Shown here: positions 35,061 to 43,776 of the stretch, piece after piece
Layout: the number at the start of each line of letters is the position of its first letter
Position numbering within the stretch: position 1 is the first letter of the stretch
NCBI GenBank assembly: GCA_963851255.1
Contig: CAWKOF010000004.1
Coordinates: 124,001-188,000 of the forward strand
Direction of reading: 5' to 3'
Length of the DNA: 64,000 bases
DNA from: Cybelea sp963851255
Lineage (GTDB): Bacteria; Vulcanimicrobiota; Vulcanimicrobiia; Vulcanimicrobiales; Vulcanimicrobiaceae
Notes under the pieces: model-generated
Told to the model about the DNA's origin: nothing
What the model saw: the letters and a program-made list of their open reading frames with translations, nothing else
The model's database searches: none
Program-made: the position numbers and the translations under genes

Positions 35061-36533
35061 ATGGAGATCGATGTAAGACCGCGCTCGCTGCCGCATCTGG
35101 TGCTAGCCGGGGCAGCGCTGCTGACCGCGCTCGCCGCGCTTGTGCTGCTGGTCTTCGGGGTCAGTCCGGCCGGCATAGCTCTTTCGGCCTTGGTGATCGC
35201 TCCCTTTGCGCTCTACGTTGGGCTTGCGCGCCCGCTCGACTTCCCGCTGGGCTTATACGTCTTGCTGATTCCCTTCGACAACCTGCTCAACGCGGGCTCG
35301 TTTGGAACGCTTACCAAGCTCCTCGCAATCGTCGCCGGCGTCTTCTTGCTCCTGTGGCTTGCCCGCCGCCACCGCCTTGCCCTCGCAGGCTGGCCGGTGC
35401 TCGTGCTGCTCGCGCTCGTGGCGTGGATGTGCGCCAGCACCTTTTGGGCCATTGACCAAAGTGCCGCCTTAAAAATCCTGCCCACCTACGCCGGTCTGAT
35501 GCTGCTCTACATCGCACTTACGATGATGCCGATTTCGCCCTCGCAGTTTCGACGGCTACTCGTGCTCGTCGCACTCGGCGGCGTTGCCGCGGCAATCTAC
35601 GGAATCCACACCTTTTACGGCGATCCGTCGTTAGCGCAGAACAACGCCCCGGGATCGGTGCGTTTCATCCTACAGGCCGGCGCTAACTCGATCGACCCGA
35701 ATCATTTCGCGGACGCGTTGCTCTTTCCGATCGCGATCGTCACGATGTGGGGCTTGCGAACTCGGCGAGCGTTCGCGAAGCTGGCCTGCATGAGCGCCCT
35801 TTCGGTGCTCGTTCTCGCAGTCTTACTGAGCGGCTCCCGGGAAGGCGTCACCGGCCTGCTGCTGATCGTCGGTTACTATTTATGGCGGTCGCGCTATCGG
35901 CTCCAGGTCGTGATCGCACTCTCGGCCATGGTTGTGATCGCGTTCGGAGCGCCGACCGGGGTCTGGCAGCGTTTCTCGACCGTGCTTCAGACCGGCGGTT
36001 CCGGCCGCACGTCGATCTGGGCGGTGGGACTCGAGGCGGCAAAGCATCGCTTCCTCCAAGGCTATGGCATCGGCAATTTTACCGGCGCCTACGATCTTTT
36101 CTACTTGACCGTGCACCAACCGTATCCGTTTGGCTGGGAAAGCCCGGCCCATAATCTGGTGATGCACTACATCGTCGAGCTGGGAGTCGTCGGCCTGGCC
36201 TTAATTGCCGGGTTCTTCGTCGCGCAGTTCCTTTCGCTGCGTATCATCGACGCGAGCAGCGAGCTCTACGATTATCGCATTGCGCTCGAAGCCGCACTTT
36301 TGTCCATCGCAGCCGTCTCGTTGACGATCGATCTCTTCACCTACAAGTACGCGTGGCTGGTCTTCTCGATGGTCGCGTTGCTGCGCAACGCGGCGACGGC
36401 GGCTCAGCGCAGCTCGCCAAGCCTCGCTACGACCTCGTCCATGATGCAGGCTCGATCGGCGCGTTTGGCCACGGCGGCTTTGCCCGCCTCGCCTAGCTCA
36501 CGCAGCGCGCCCTTATCGAGAGCGGCAAGCTGA
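35061..36533 (+). CDS. O-antigen ligase / Wzy-type polysaccharide polymerase
   Basis: 490 aa with about ten TM segments. Carries the Wzy_C/WaaL pattern: S-G-S-R-E-G near residue 258, then G-R-T-S-I-W with G-Y-G-I-G-N-F about 30 residues on, and a large periplasmic loop. Acts at the outer face of the inner membrane, joining lipid-linked repeat units. The last 40 residues are low-complexity, run 130 bases into the antisense 3' end of the GT at 36404, and look non-homologous. The ancestral stop was probably near A-A-Q-R (about 36410). Confidence 0.82.
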   Translation: MEIDVRPRSLPHLVLAGAALLTALAALVLLVFGVSPAGIALSALVIAPFALYVGLARPLDFPLGLYVLLIPFDNLLNAGSFGTLTKLLAIVAGVFLLLWLARRHRLALAGWPVLVLLALVAWMCASTFWAIDQSAALKILPTYAGLMLLYIALTMMPISPSQFRRLLVLVALGGVAAAIYGIHTFYGDPSLAQNNAPGSVRFILQAGANSIDPNHFADALLFPIAIVTMWGLRTRRAFAKLACMSALSVLVLAVLLSGSREGVTGLLLIVGYYLWRSRYRLQVVIALSAMVVIAFGAPTGVWQRFSTVLQTGGSGRTSIWAVGLEAAKHRFLQGYGIGNFTGAYDLFYLTVHQPYPFGWESPAHNLVMHYIVELGVVGLALIAGFFVAQFLSLRIIDASSELYDYRIALEAALLSIAAVSLTIDLFTYKYAWLVFSMVALLRNAATAAQRSSPSLATTSSMMQARSARLATAALPASPSSRSAPLSRAAS

Positions 36534-37588
36534 CGCAACGCCCGCGCCAGCGCAGGAGCATCGCCAGGAGGCGTGCAGAGCGCGCCGAGCGCGCCGCCCT
36601 CCTTGCTCGCCTCACCGGCGGCGGCGACGATCACCGGACAGCCGACCGAGAGCGAGTCGTATAGTTTGGTAGGAATGCTGTCCTCGATTCCCTTTCGCAA
36701 AGGAACGATCGAAACGTCCGCGCGGGCAACGCACTCCATAGCATCGCCGCGGGGCAAGCTGCCTCGCACTACGACGTTCCGAGCGCCCTCCGTCCGCAGC
36801 CGTTCGCCGAGATGGTTACGCTGCGCTCCGTCACCGACGATTTCAATGGTTATGTTCTCCGACGCAACGAGCGCCGCCGCATCGACCAGCACGTCGACGT
36901 CAGTTGCCAGTCCGAGGTTACCCGCGTAGACGGCCGTGAAGCCGTTGCCGCGGCCGTTCTTCGGAGCTACGCCGGGAGAACGCTCCGCAGCGTTACGCGC
37001 AAGTACGAGCCGCGATTGCGCGACCCCGCGCGCGGCTATCTGCGAAAGAGCGGTGGGCGTCACCGCGACTACAAGGTCTGCGCGAGCGTAGAGCACGCGG
37101 ACGAGCCGCTCCACGACGCGGACGATAAAGTCGTCCTTCTTCCACTCTCCCATCGCGATGGCGACATCCGGAAAGACGTCGCGCACGTCGACGACGAGCT
37201 TTGCTCGGTGGCGCCAGGCCGCGATCATCCCGGGAAGTGCCAGCGTGATCGGAGGCGAACTGATCAGGACCAAGTCGTATCTTTCGCGCGTCAAAACGGC
37301 GTATAGACTCGCCGACAGCCCGGCGCTGAGCCAGTGCAACAGACGGCTGCCCGGCATCCCGGGAACGAGCAGGGAAAAGAGTCGTACGGTTCGCGTCCGT
37401 CCCGTCTTTTCGCGACGCATCAGCGGAAGCCGGCGCTCCGAGAATCGTCCGCGTGGAAACGACGGATAGTTCGTCACGACCGTCACGTCGTGTCCGGCGT
37501 TGGCCAGTGCATCGACGAACGATGCGACCCGAGTCGCCGCGGCGGCGGGTTCCGGCGGATAGAAATGCGTGATGAAGAGCGCCTTCAC
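36404..37588 (-). CDS. WbuB-like GT4 glycosyltransferase
   Basis: 394 aa. GTG at 37588 overlaps the C5-epimerase stop (GTGA). N-terminus F-I-T-H-F-Y-P-P-E and D-V-R-D-V-F-P-D are typical of WbuB/WcaC-like GTs. C-terminal G-S-L-P-R-G-D then I-P-T-K-L-Y-D-S-L-S-V-G-C-P-V-I is the donor-binding region. Frames beginning at 37702 lie in the neighbour and are rejected. Last gene of the minus-strand EPS operon. Its final 130 bases are antisense to the tail of the polymerase gene. Confidence 0.88.
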   Translation of the reverse strand: MKALFITHFYPPEPAAAATRVASFVDALANAGHDVTVVTNYPSFPRGRFSERRLPLMRREKTGRTRTVRLFSLLVPGMPGSRLLHWLSAGLSASLYAVLTRERYDLVLISSPPITLALPGMIAAWRHRAKLVVDVRDVFPDVAIAMGEWKKDDFIVRVVERLVRVLYARADLVVAVTPTALSQIAARGVAQSRLVLARNAAERSPGVAPKNGRGNGFTAVYAGNLGLATDVDVLVDAAALVASENITIEIVGDGAQRNHLGERLRTEGARNVVVRGSLPRGDAMECVARADVSIVPLRKGIEDSIPTKLYDSLSVGCPVIVAAAGEASKEGGALGALCTPPGDAPALARALRQLAALDKGALRELGEAGKAAVAKRADRACIMDEVVARLGELR

Positions 37589-38571
37589 GTATGCGCTCCA
37601 CCAAAAATCGTATCGCGACGGCTCAATCGCTCGGGCAGGCTTCGCAGCGTCGCCGCCCTCACTCGCGAGCGACAGTTTGGCTGTTCGACATAGGACGTCC
37701 AACGCCGCGCCGCTTCCTCAAACTTCGGTTCTGAGAACATTGCCGCCAGCACGTGCATTTGAGCGATATGGAACTGGTGGTATTTAAGCGTCGCGATATG
37801 TGGCTGACCGGCGGCCGAAAGCAAGAGACTATAGCGCGTCCACCAACCGGTATCGAAGCGTGGCAGCCAGCGACGCAGCGTATCGACGCACGCCTCGACG
37901 ATCTGCTCGAGCCCGGCGTCGCCGGTACGCTTCCACAGCTCCCAGATGCCCCAGAGCGCGAAGATGCAGCCGTTGAGCACGTGCGCCGCATGCTCGTTTG
38001 CGATCTCCTCGAGAAAAATATTCGCGCCATCACGCCAAACGACTCCACCGTCTTTAATGTCGGCAAAGAACGGCTGTGACGCGCGCTCGGCGGCATCACC
38101 GTAGCCGGCTGACTTGTCGAGCCCATGCGCGCGAAGGAGTACCGAAATTGCCTCTCCTTGCGCCATGGCGGAGCACCAGCCGGCCGACGCGCCATATTTT
38201 TTCCACGGGAAGTCAAATCGATAGAGGCCCGCAATTCCGTCAATCCGCTGCCGATCGCGAAGCCACGTCGCTTGCGCGAGAAAATCGCGGCGGGCGGCCG
38301 CGTTCCGGGTCGCATACCATAAGTCAAAACGGTGAAGCGCGAACTGCGCGATTCGAATCGGATGATAGACGCGGGCTGGACCACTCAGCAGCACTCCGTC
38401 GGTATCGAAAGGCGCGCCGTCCCAATCTTCGCCGTAAACCCCGTGGCCGGGATCCCATTCGATGAAATACGGCCCCGTACCAGCGCTGCTCAGTCCGTGC
38501 AGGCTGTAGGGCCGGCGGTGCGACCGCCCGCCAACCGGAAAACCGAGCGCAAAGCAGCGTAGTGCGGTCAT
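37585..38571 (-). CDS. D-glucuronyl C5-epimerase family protein (main locus)
   Basis: 328 aa from the ATG at 38571, overlapping the dehydrogenase stop (ATGA). PF06662-like motifs as in the satellite copy: Y-F-I-E-W-D-P-G, G-A-S-A-G-W-C-S-A-M-A-Q-G-E, N-E-H-A-A-H-V-L-N-G-C and K-Y-H-Q-F-H-I-A-Q-M. Directly downstream of a UDP-uronate-forming dehydrogenase, so the context supports a uronic acid in the polymer that is then C5-epimerised. Homologues act in heparan sulfate biosynthesis. Activity in this organism is inferred. Confidence 0.87.
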   Translation of the reverse strand: MTALRCFALGFPVGGRSHRRPYSLHGLSSAGTGPYFIEWDPGHGVYGEDWDGAPFDTDGVLLSGPARVYHPIRIAQFALHRFDLWYATRNAAARRDFLAQATWLRDRQRIDGIAGLYRFDFPWKKYGASAGWCSAMAQGEAISVLLRAHGLDKSAGYGDAAERASQPFFADIKDGGVVWRDGANIFLEEIANEHAAHVLNGCIFALWGIWELWKRTGDAGLEQIVEACVDTLRRWLPRFDTGWWTRYSLLLSAAGQPHIATLKYHQFHIAQMHVLAAMFSEPKFEEAARRWTSYVEQPNCRSRVRAATLRSLPERLSRRDTIFGGAHT

Positions 38572-39845
38572 GCCACGGCGGTGAGCGCGCGGGGCCGCGC
38601 AGGTCGCCCCAGCGCGTAGCACTCGAACCCGTGCCGTTGCCACTCCTCGGCGTCAAAAAAGTTTCGGGTATCAACAAGGCGAGCTCGGTGCATCCGCACG
38701 GCCACGTCGGCCGGACGAATCTGACGAAATGCCGTGTGCGGCGTGATCAAAACCAGCGCGTCAGCGCCGGTCACCGCCTCCTCGAGCGACCCACAGAGCG
38801 GGCGATGGAAACGCGCGACGTTAGGGTCGAAAATCGCCGTCTCGAACCCGCGCTCACGCAGCAGTTCGTCGATACGCGAGGCGGGGCTTTCGCGCGCATC
38901 GTCAACGTCGGCCTTATAGGCGGCGCCCAGCAATGCGATCTTGCTGCCCGCTGCGGGAACGACGAGTTCGGCGATGCGGCGCGCGATGCGGAACGGCATT
39001 CGGTCGTTGACGCGGCGCGCCGATTGGATGAGTTCCGTGACGACCGGGTTTGCGTTCGATAAGAAGTACGGATCTACCGGGATACAGTGGCCGCCGACGC
39101 CGGGTCCGGGCTGCAGGATGTTCACTCGAGGATGCTTGTTGGCAAGCCCGATCGTTTCCCAAACGTCGACGCCTAGCTCTTCGGCGAAAAGCGCCAGCTC
39201 GTTAGCGAAGGCGATGTTCACGTCCCGAAACGTATTCTCCACGACCTTAACGAACTCGGCAACCGTGATCGACGTGAGCGCGATCTCCCCCTCGCAGAAC
39301 GAGGCGTAGAGATCCCGCACGACCTCGGCGTCGCGAGGCGTGCGTCCGCCCACGACCCGAGCGTTCGCGCGCAGCTCCTGCATGATCGAACCCGGAATAA
39401 CGCGCTCCGGGCAGTGCGCCACATGAAAGTCGTCGATCGATTTGTTTCGATCGCTCAGCGCGCGCTCGACGATCCGCTCGGTGGCACCCGGTGGAACCGT
39501 CGACTCCAGAATAATGATGGAGCCTGGTTCGGCCACCTCGGCAACCGCGCGAGCACCCGCCTCGACGTAGCGCAAGTCGGGCCTTCCATCGGTGCTTGGC
39601 GTTGGCAGGCACATAATGTAAGCGCCGGCGTTGGGGACGCGATCGACAACGTGCAGGCGACTCGACTGCAGCGCATCGCGCACTGCCTGCTGCACGGGCT
39701 CTTCCATCGGAGGAACACTCCCGCGCTGCAAGGAGTGCCGCAGCTGGGCATTTACGTCGTAGCCATAAACGCGGTGCCCGCTCTGCGCGAGCAGTGCCGC
39801 TGTCGGCAAACCGATGTAACCTAAACCGATAACAGTGATGTTCAC
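38568..39845 (-). CDS. UDP-sugar 6-dehydrogenase (WecC/WbpA type)
   Basis: 425 aa, GTG start 3 bases after the upstream stop. N-terminal Rossmann G-L-G-Y-I-G (7-12), the UDP-sugar dehydrogenase dimer region, and catalytic Cys254 in G-V-G-G-H-C-I-P-V-D-P-Y. The pattern is closer to UDP-ManNAc/GlcNAc dehydrogenases (WecC, WbpA) than to plain Ugd, which usually reads F-G-G-S-C-F-P-K-D. Converts the 6-CH2OH to a carboxylate using 2 NAD+. Supplies the uronate donor for the EPS. The satellite cassette retains only the first 16 codons of its paralogue. Confidence 0.9.
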   Translation of the reverse strand: MNITVIGLGYIGLPTAALLAQSGHRVYGYDVNAQLRHSLQRGSVPPMEEPVQQAVRDALQSSRLHVVDRVPNAGAYIMCLPTPSTDGRPDLRYVEAGARAVAEVAEPGSIIILESTVPPGATERIVERALSDRNKSIDDFHVAHCPERVIPGSIMQELRANARVVGGRTPRDAEVVRDLYASFCEGEIALTSITVAEFVKVVENTFRDVNIAFANELALFAEELGVDVWETIGLANKHPRVNILQPGPGVGGHCIPVDPYFLSNANPVVTELIQSARRVNDRMPFRIARRIAELVVPAAGSKIALLGAAYKADVDDARESPASRIDELLRERGFETAIFDPNVARFHRPLCGSLEEAVTGADALVLITPHTAFRQIRPADVAVRMHRARLVDTRNFFDAEEWQRHGFECYALGRPARPRALTAVA

Positions 39846-39848
39846 GCC

Positions 39849-41057
39849 CTACTCCTTACGCGTAAGAACGGCGGCAAGCTTTTGCATTTGCGTGGACGCG
39901 TCGTAGTGCGTGGCCACGCGTTGGTGCGCGCGCCGGGCCCGCGCCTCGGCCGCACCGGGATCGAGATAAACGTCGAGCAGCGCACACGCGAGCGCGTTGG
40001 GGTCGTCCGCTCTTACGAGCCGGCCGACTCGTCCGTCGAGCAGCTCATGGACGCTGCCAGAGTCAGTTGCAACGACGGGAACACCGAATGCCATCGCCTC
40101 GATGAGCGCCCATGGAATGTCCTCCATCGCGCGTTCGCCGACGGCGCGACTCACGAGAACCACGGCGGCGAAGAGACCCGTGCGATACCACTCGAGCAGC
40201 CTGTTCTGCTGTAGAAAGCCCGCGAACTCGACTGAGTCTCCCAAACCCAAGCGCGCGACCAAATCTTCGAGCTCGTAACGGCGCGGGCCGACACCCGCGA
40301 GCGCACAATGAACTTCGACACCCCAGTCGCGCAACCGCGCGAGCGCGTGCAATAACACCTCATGTCCTTCGACGGCAACGAGCGCCGCAGGACAGACGAT
40401 CCGGAACGGTTCGCGCCGCTGGGATGCGAATGCCGGTGCCGATGGAACGACCGTTCCGGGGCGCAGCTCGACGATGCGCCCATCCAGACCGGGCATACGC
40501 TGGACAAGATCCGTCGTGCCCCGCGTCGAGATCGTTCGAACGAACGAAACGCTCTTCTCTTTAGCATCGAAGGCGTTGCGCTCGTAGATGTCCCAGCGGT
40601 GGGCGGTGCAGCTCCACGCCACCCCGCTCACGCGGGCTGCTATCATCGCGACGGTCGCGGGCGTCGAAACCCAATACGCATGAATGTGGTCGACGGAGTT
40701 TTCCATCACCCAGTCGGCGAGCGCCAGCGCCTTGGCCGTCACCGCAAGGTTCTTGGCGCGGCCGGGGTCGCGCGACGCGATGAGCTGCCCGAAACTCCGA
40801 ATCGTGGTCTTCGGCCTGCGTAGAAACGCCCGCCCTGCGCGGCGCAGCAGGCCGGCATTTAACAGCGGCCAGCTGAGAACTTCAACCCCCTCGGGAAGGC
40901 GATGGTGGGCCACCGACGCCGGCGGCCGCACGGGTATGATGACGATCCGCTCGAAGTGCCGCCGGAGTTCCGCCAACTCCGCGTTCAAATACGACTCCTG
41001 ACTGCCGAACGGATATCGGGAGGTGACGACGACGAGCCGGCGTGCGGTGGCGCTCAC
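39849..41057 (-). CDS. GT4-type glycosyltransferase (main locus)
   Basis: 402 aa, GTG at 41057 overlapping the upstream stop (GTGA). N-terminal V-V-V-T-S-R-Y-P-F-G-S-Q, Y-W-V-S-T-P-A-T-V-A in the middle and E-A-M-A-F-G-V-P-V-V-A-T-D-S-G-S near residue 325. Exactly the same length as its satellite paralogue at 27959-29167. Cytoplasmic or membrane-associated, building the lipid-linked EPS repeat. Confidence 0.9.
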   Translation of the reverse strand: MSATARRLVVVTSRYPFGSQESYLNAELAELRRHFERIVIIPVRPPASVAHHRLPEGVEVLSWPLLNAGLLRRAGRAFLRRPKTTIRSFGQLIASRDPGRAKNLAVTAKALALADWVMENSVDHIHAYWVSTPATVAMIAARVSGVAWSCTAHRWDIYERNAFDAKEKSVSFVRTISTRGTTDLVQRMPGLDGRIVELRPGTVVPSAPAFASQRREPFRIVCPAALVAVEGHEVLLHALARLRDWGVEVHCALAGVGPRRYELEDLVARLGLGDSVEFAGFLQQNRLLEWYRTGLFAAVVLVSRAVGERAMEDIPWALIEAMAFGVPVVATDSGSVHELLDGRVGRLVRADDPNALACALLDVYLDPGAAEARARRAHQRVATHYDASTQMQKLAAVLTRKE

Positions 41058-42169
41058 GAGGCCACTCCGGAGAGGTTGAGATACATGCGACGGTGCGCGT
41101 CGGCCATTTGGCGGATGTCGCAGGTGCTCGTAACGTGCTGCCGCGCTCGCTCGGCAATTTCGCGCCGCACGGTGGGATGCGCGAGCGTTCTCTCGATCTG
41201 GGCGGCAACGTGCGCAGGCTCGAAGCCGGGCGTCAGGAAGCCGTAGCGGCCATCTGCGAGCATGTTACGCGCGCCGAGCCAAGGGGTGCTTACGATCGGA
41301 ACGCCTGCGAGCATCGCCTCGAGCAGCGTTAGGGGCATACCCTCAAACCACGACGTCATGAGCAGCAGGTCGGCGCCGGCCAGCAACTCGGGGACGTCGT
41401 TGCGGCACCCGAGGAAGCGAACCTGCTCGCCGATGTGCAGCGCAAAGGCGAGACCGCGAAGCACGACTTCCTCCTTGCCGGAACCGGCAAAGAAGAGCAC
41501 CGCGCGCTTGCGCACGCTCTCCGGCAGCAGCGCGAACGCTCGCAATGCCAGCACGTGATTCTTCTGGTACTCCATGCGGCCGACGGTCATAATTGCGAAC
41601 TGATCGGACCTGATTCCCAGTCGCTGTCGTGCCGGCGCCCGATCTTCGGTGGGTTGGGGCAGCGTCAAGCCGTTAGGGATAAGCACGAGCTTCTGCTTGG
41701 GAAGACTCTCGCGCTCGACGAGCGCCGTGCCTTGTTCGCGAAAGAACGTGACGACTCGCGCCGTGACGCGGTGGAGTATCCAATCTGCGACGCGTTCCAT
41801 CACGGTCCGGCGGAAATCGCAAGGATTGTGTTCGGTATGAACGATCTGCTTGGTGCCGGCGAGAAGGGCTGCGACCCGCCCCCAGTACTTGCCGACGTGG
41901 GTGTGCGTGTGAACGATGTCCGGATTGCACCGCCGTATCTCGCGGACGAGACGGCACATAAATAGCCGGTCGCGGCGGTCTTTTCGCCCGGCGTCGAAAA
42001 CGTTGAACGGCAACGCCTCGCGTGCGTGCGCGGGCGGTTCGTAGATCGTGAGCAGTTCGGCTTCAACCTCATCCGAGGGCAGATACTTGAGCAGTTCTAC
42101 GATGAGTCGCTCTGCGCCGTAGCCCCGAACTGACGGCAAGATATGAAGGACGCGGACTTTGTCTTTCAT
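41054..42169 (-). CDS. GT4-type glycosyltransferase (main locus)
   Basis: 371 aa, ATG at 42169 overlapping the sugar transferase stop (ATGA). G-Y-G-A-E-R near residue 16, H-T-H-T-H-V-G-K-Y-W-G-R, H-T-E-H-N-P-C-D-F and E-A-M-L-A-G-V-P-I-V-S-T-P. Paralogue of 29167-30288. Probably adds the second sugar after the initiating phosphosugar. Confidence 0.9.
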   Translation of the reverse strand: MKDKVRVLHILPSVRGYGAERLIVELLKYLPSDEVEAELLTIYEPPAHAREALPFNVFDAGRKDRRDRLFMCRLVREIRRCNPDIVHTHTHVGKYWGRVAALLAGTKQIVHTEHNPCDFRRTVMERVADWILHRVTARVVTFFREQGTALVERESLPKQKLVLIPNGLTLPQPTEDRAPARQRLGIRSDQFAIMTVGRMEYQKNHVLALRAFALLPESVRKRAVLFFAGSGKEEVVLRGLAFALHIGEQVRFLGCRNDVPELLAGADLLLMTSWFEGMPLTLLEAMLAGVPIVSTPWLGARNMLADGRYGFLTPGFEPAHVAAQIERTLAHPTVRREIAERARQHVTSTCDIRQMADAHRRMYLNLSGVAS

Positions 42170-43605
42170 GCGGCGCGATGGAAAAGGAACTCGCAGGCCG
42201 TCTGAAAGAGCACGGCTACGTCGAGGAACGGCGACCAGTTCTCTACGTACTGCAGATCGTACTCGAGCTTCTCGCTGGCCGCCGACGTCTCCAGCGTGCG
42301 TTTCATGTGCACTTGCGACCAGCCGGTGATACCGGGCCTAACGAGATGTCGCTCCTCGTAGCGTGGAAGCGTGCCGCGGAAGAGGTCGACGAAGATCGGG
42401 CGTTCGGGCCGGGGGCCCACCAGCGACATCTCGCCGCGTATTACGTTGAAGAGCTGAGGCAGCTCGTCAATGCTGAAGCGCCGGATGATCGTCCCCACGC
42501 GGGTCTTACGCGGATCGTCGGCGGTCGCCCAGCGAGCGCCGCCGTCGCTTTCGGCATCGAGGCGCATCGAGCGTAGCTTTAAGATCGAGAAGGGACGGCC
42601 GCCTACGCCGACGCGCTCCTGTTTGAATAAGACCGGCCATCCCGAGTCCAAGTAGACCGCGATGGCCGCGATTGCAATCACGGGGGCGAAGATCGCCAGA
42701 GCAAGGCAAGCGAGGGCGACGTCCATGGTCCGCTTGAGAAGTTGCGCGCGCGGCGTGCACGCGCGCAGCCGAGCGGGCACGATCAGCACCTGACGGCCGT
42801 CGGTCTGCAACGACAGATCGTAGGCATAGCGAGTGATCCGCGGAGGCGCAAAGCAAAGCTGGATGTGCTCCCGCGCGGCCGCTTCGAGAATATGACAGAG
42901 GACGTGCGGAGGAATCATCTCGGTCAAGATCAGCGAATCGCATCCCCACGCTCGTGCGTGGTCGAACCATTCGATCCCAGTCAAGTCGGCGTCCCGAGTC
43001 AAGTCGATCTGTCCGATGGTTTCGGCGATATCGTCGGTGACGATCATCTGAGCTTGCGAATCGTCGCCCAGCTCGAGGCTCTCCAAAACCCTCGAGACGC
43101 TCTCGGCCGGTCCGACGATACTGATGCGCCGGCTTCCTTTAAAGCGGCGGCTTTGCCGGATGCGGTGGAACGTCGCGCGAGACGTGCCGACCAATATAAT
43201 TGAGAAGAGCAGGGCGTAGAGTAAGGCAATGCGCGAGGTCGAGATCGAGGGATAGATCGTGAACAGTACGAGTTGCGGAATCGTTCCCAGGATTAATGCG
43301 GCAACCGTATAGTAGAGCTCGTCCTTCATCGAGAGCGCAAACGTTCGCCGGTAAAGTCCCAGCCGATCGAAGATGAGCACCCACAGCGCGACGAACAGCG
43401 CGTCGGCAATGAGCAAGTGGCCGAGAATGAGCGGCGATCTCCAATGGTGGAAGCCGATAAGCGCACCGAGCGCCGAGGCCACGACGAAGAGCACGACGTC
43501 GGTAGCCATCAAAAGGATGGTCCATCGAATCGGAAATGCCTTCGGAACGTGTCGTACGTTCGTCTTTTTGAGCTGCGCAGGGCGCTCGATAATACGCGCC
43601 GTCAT
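42166..43605 (-). CDS. Polyprenyl-phosphate sugar phosphotransferase (WcaJ/WbaP type)
   Basis: 479 aa. Four N-terminal TM segments (about 28-150), a CoA-binding-like middle domain, one TM near residue 300 and the C-terminal bacterial sugar transferase domain: K-R-T-M-D, Q-E-R-V-G-V, K-L-R-S-M, D-E-L-P-Q-L-F-N-V and S-L-V-G-P-R-P-E, ending P-G-I-T-G-W-S-Q-V. Transfers a sugar-1-phosphate from UDP-sugar to undecaprenyl phosphate, the first step of the EPS repeat unit. First gene of the minus-strand operon, divergent from wzc. Only a 45-codon stub of its paralogue remains at 30285-30422. Confidence 0.93.
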   Translation of the reverse strand: MTARIIERPAQLKKTNVRHVPKAFPIRWTILLMATDVVLFVVASALGALIGFHHWRSPLILGHLLIADALFVALWVLIFDRLGLYRRTFALSMKDELYYTVAALILGTIPQLVLFTIYPSISTSRIALLYALLFSIILVGTSRATFHRIRQSRRFKGSRRISIVGPAESVSRVLESLELGDDSQAQMIVTDDIAETIGQIDLTRDADLTGIEWFDHARAWGCDSLILTEMIPPHVLCHILEAAAREHIQLCFAPPRITRYAYDLSLQTDGRQVLIVPARLRACTPRAQLLKRTMDVALACLALAIFAPVIAIAAIAVYLDSGWPVLFKQERVGVGGRPFSILKLRSMRLDAESDGGARWATADDPRKTRVGTIIRRFSIDELPQLFNVIRGEMSLVGPRPERPIFVDLFRGTLPRYEERHLVRPGITGWSQVHMKRTLETSAASEKLEYDLQYVENWSPFLDVAVLFQTACEFLFHRAA

Positions 43606-43651
43606 GGATGGGTTAATGATACGTGCGCACGCATCGCCACCGCAGAGTCCT

Positions 43652-43776
43652 TAGTCCCGCCCTTAGTGCCGGGCGGCGGAAAGGAAACAAGTCCCTACCT
43701 CAAAGGTCCCGTCAGTTGAGCATTGTTGTCCTTATAACTTGAGGCCCCCAGCGCTTACGATGTTGAGCGTAGCGCA
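43652..43776. promoter_or_regulatory. Divergent EPS promoter region (main locus)
   Basis: The region between the sugar transferase and wzc. Shares ordered blocks with 30460-30588. Contains TTAGTCCC (about 43660), AAGTCCC (43689-43695), AAGGTCCC, TTGAGCAT and, next to the wzc start, an imperfect hairpin GCGCTTACG / CGTAGCGC (43751-43775). No clear Shine-Dalgarno precedes the wzc ATG. Likely control point for both EPS operons. Confidence 0.6.
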
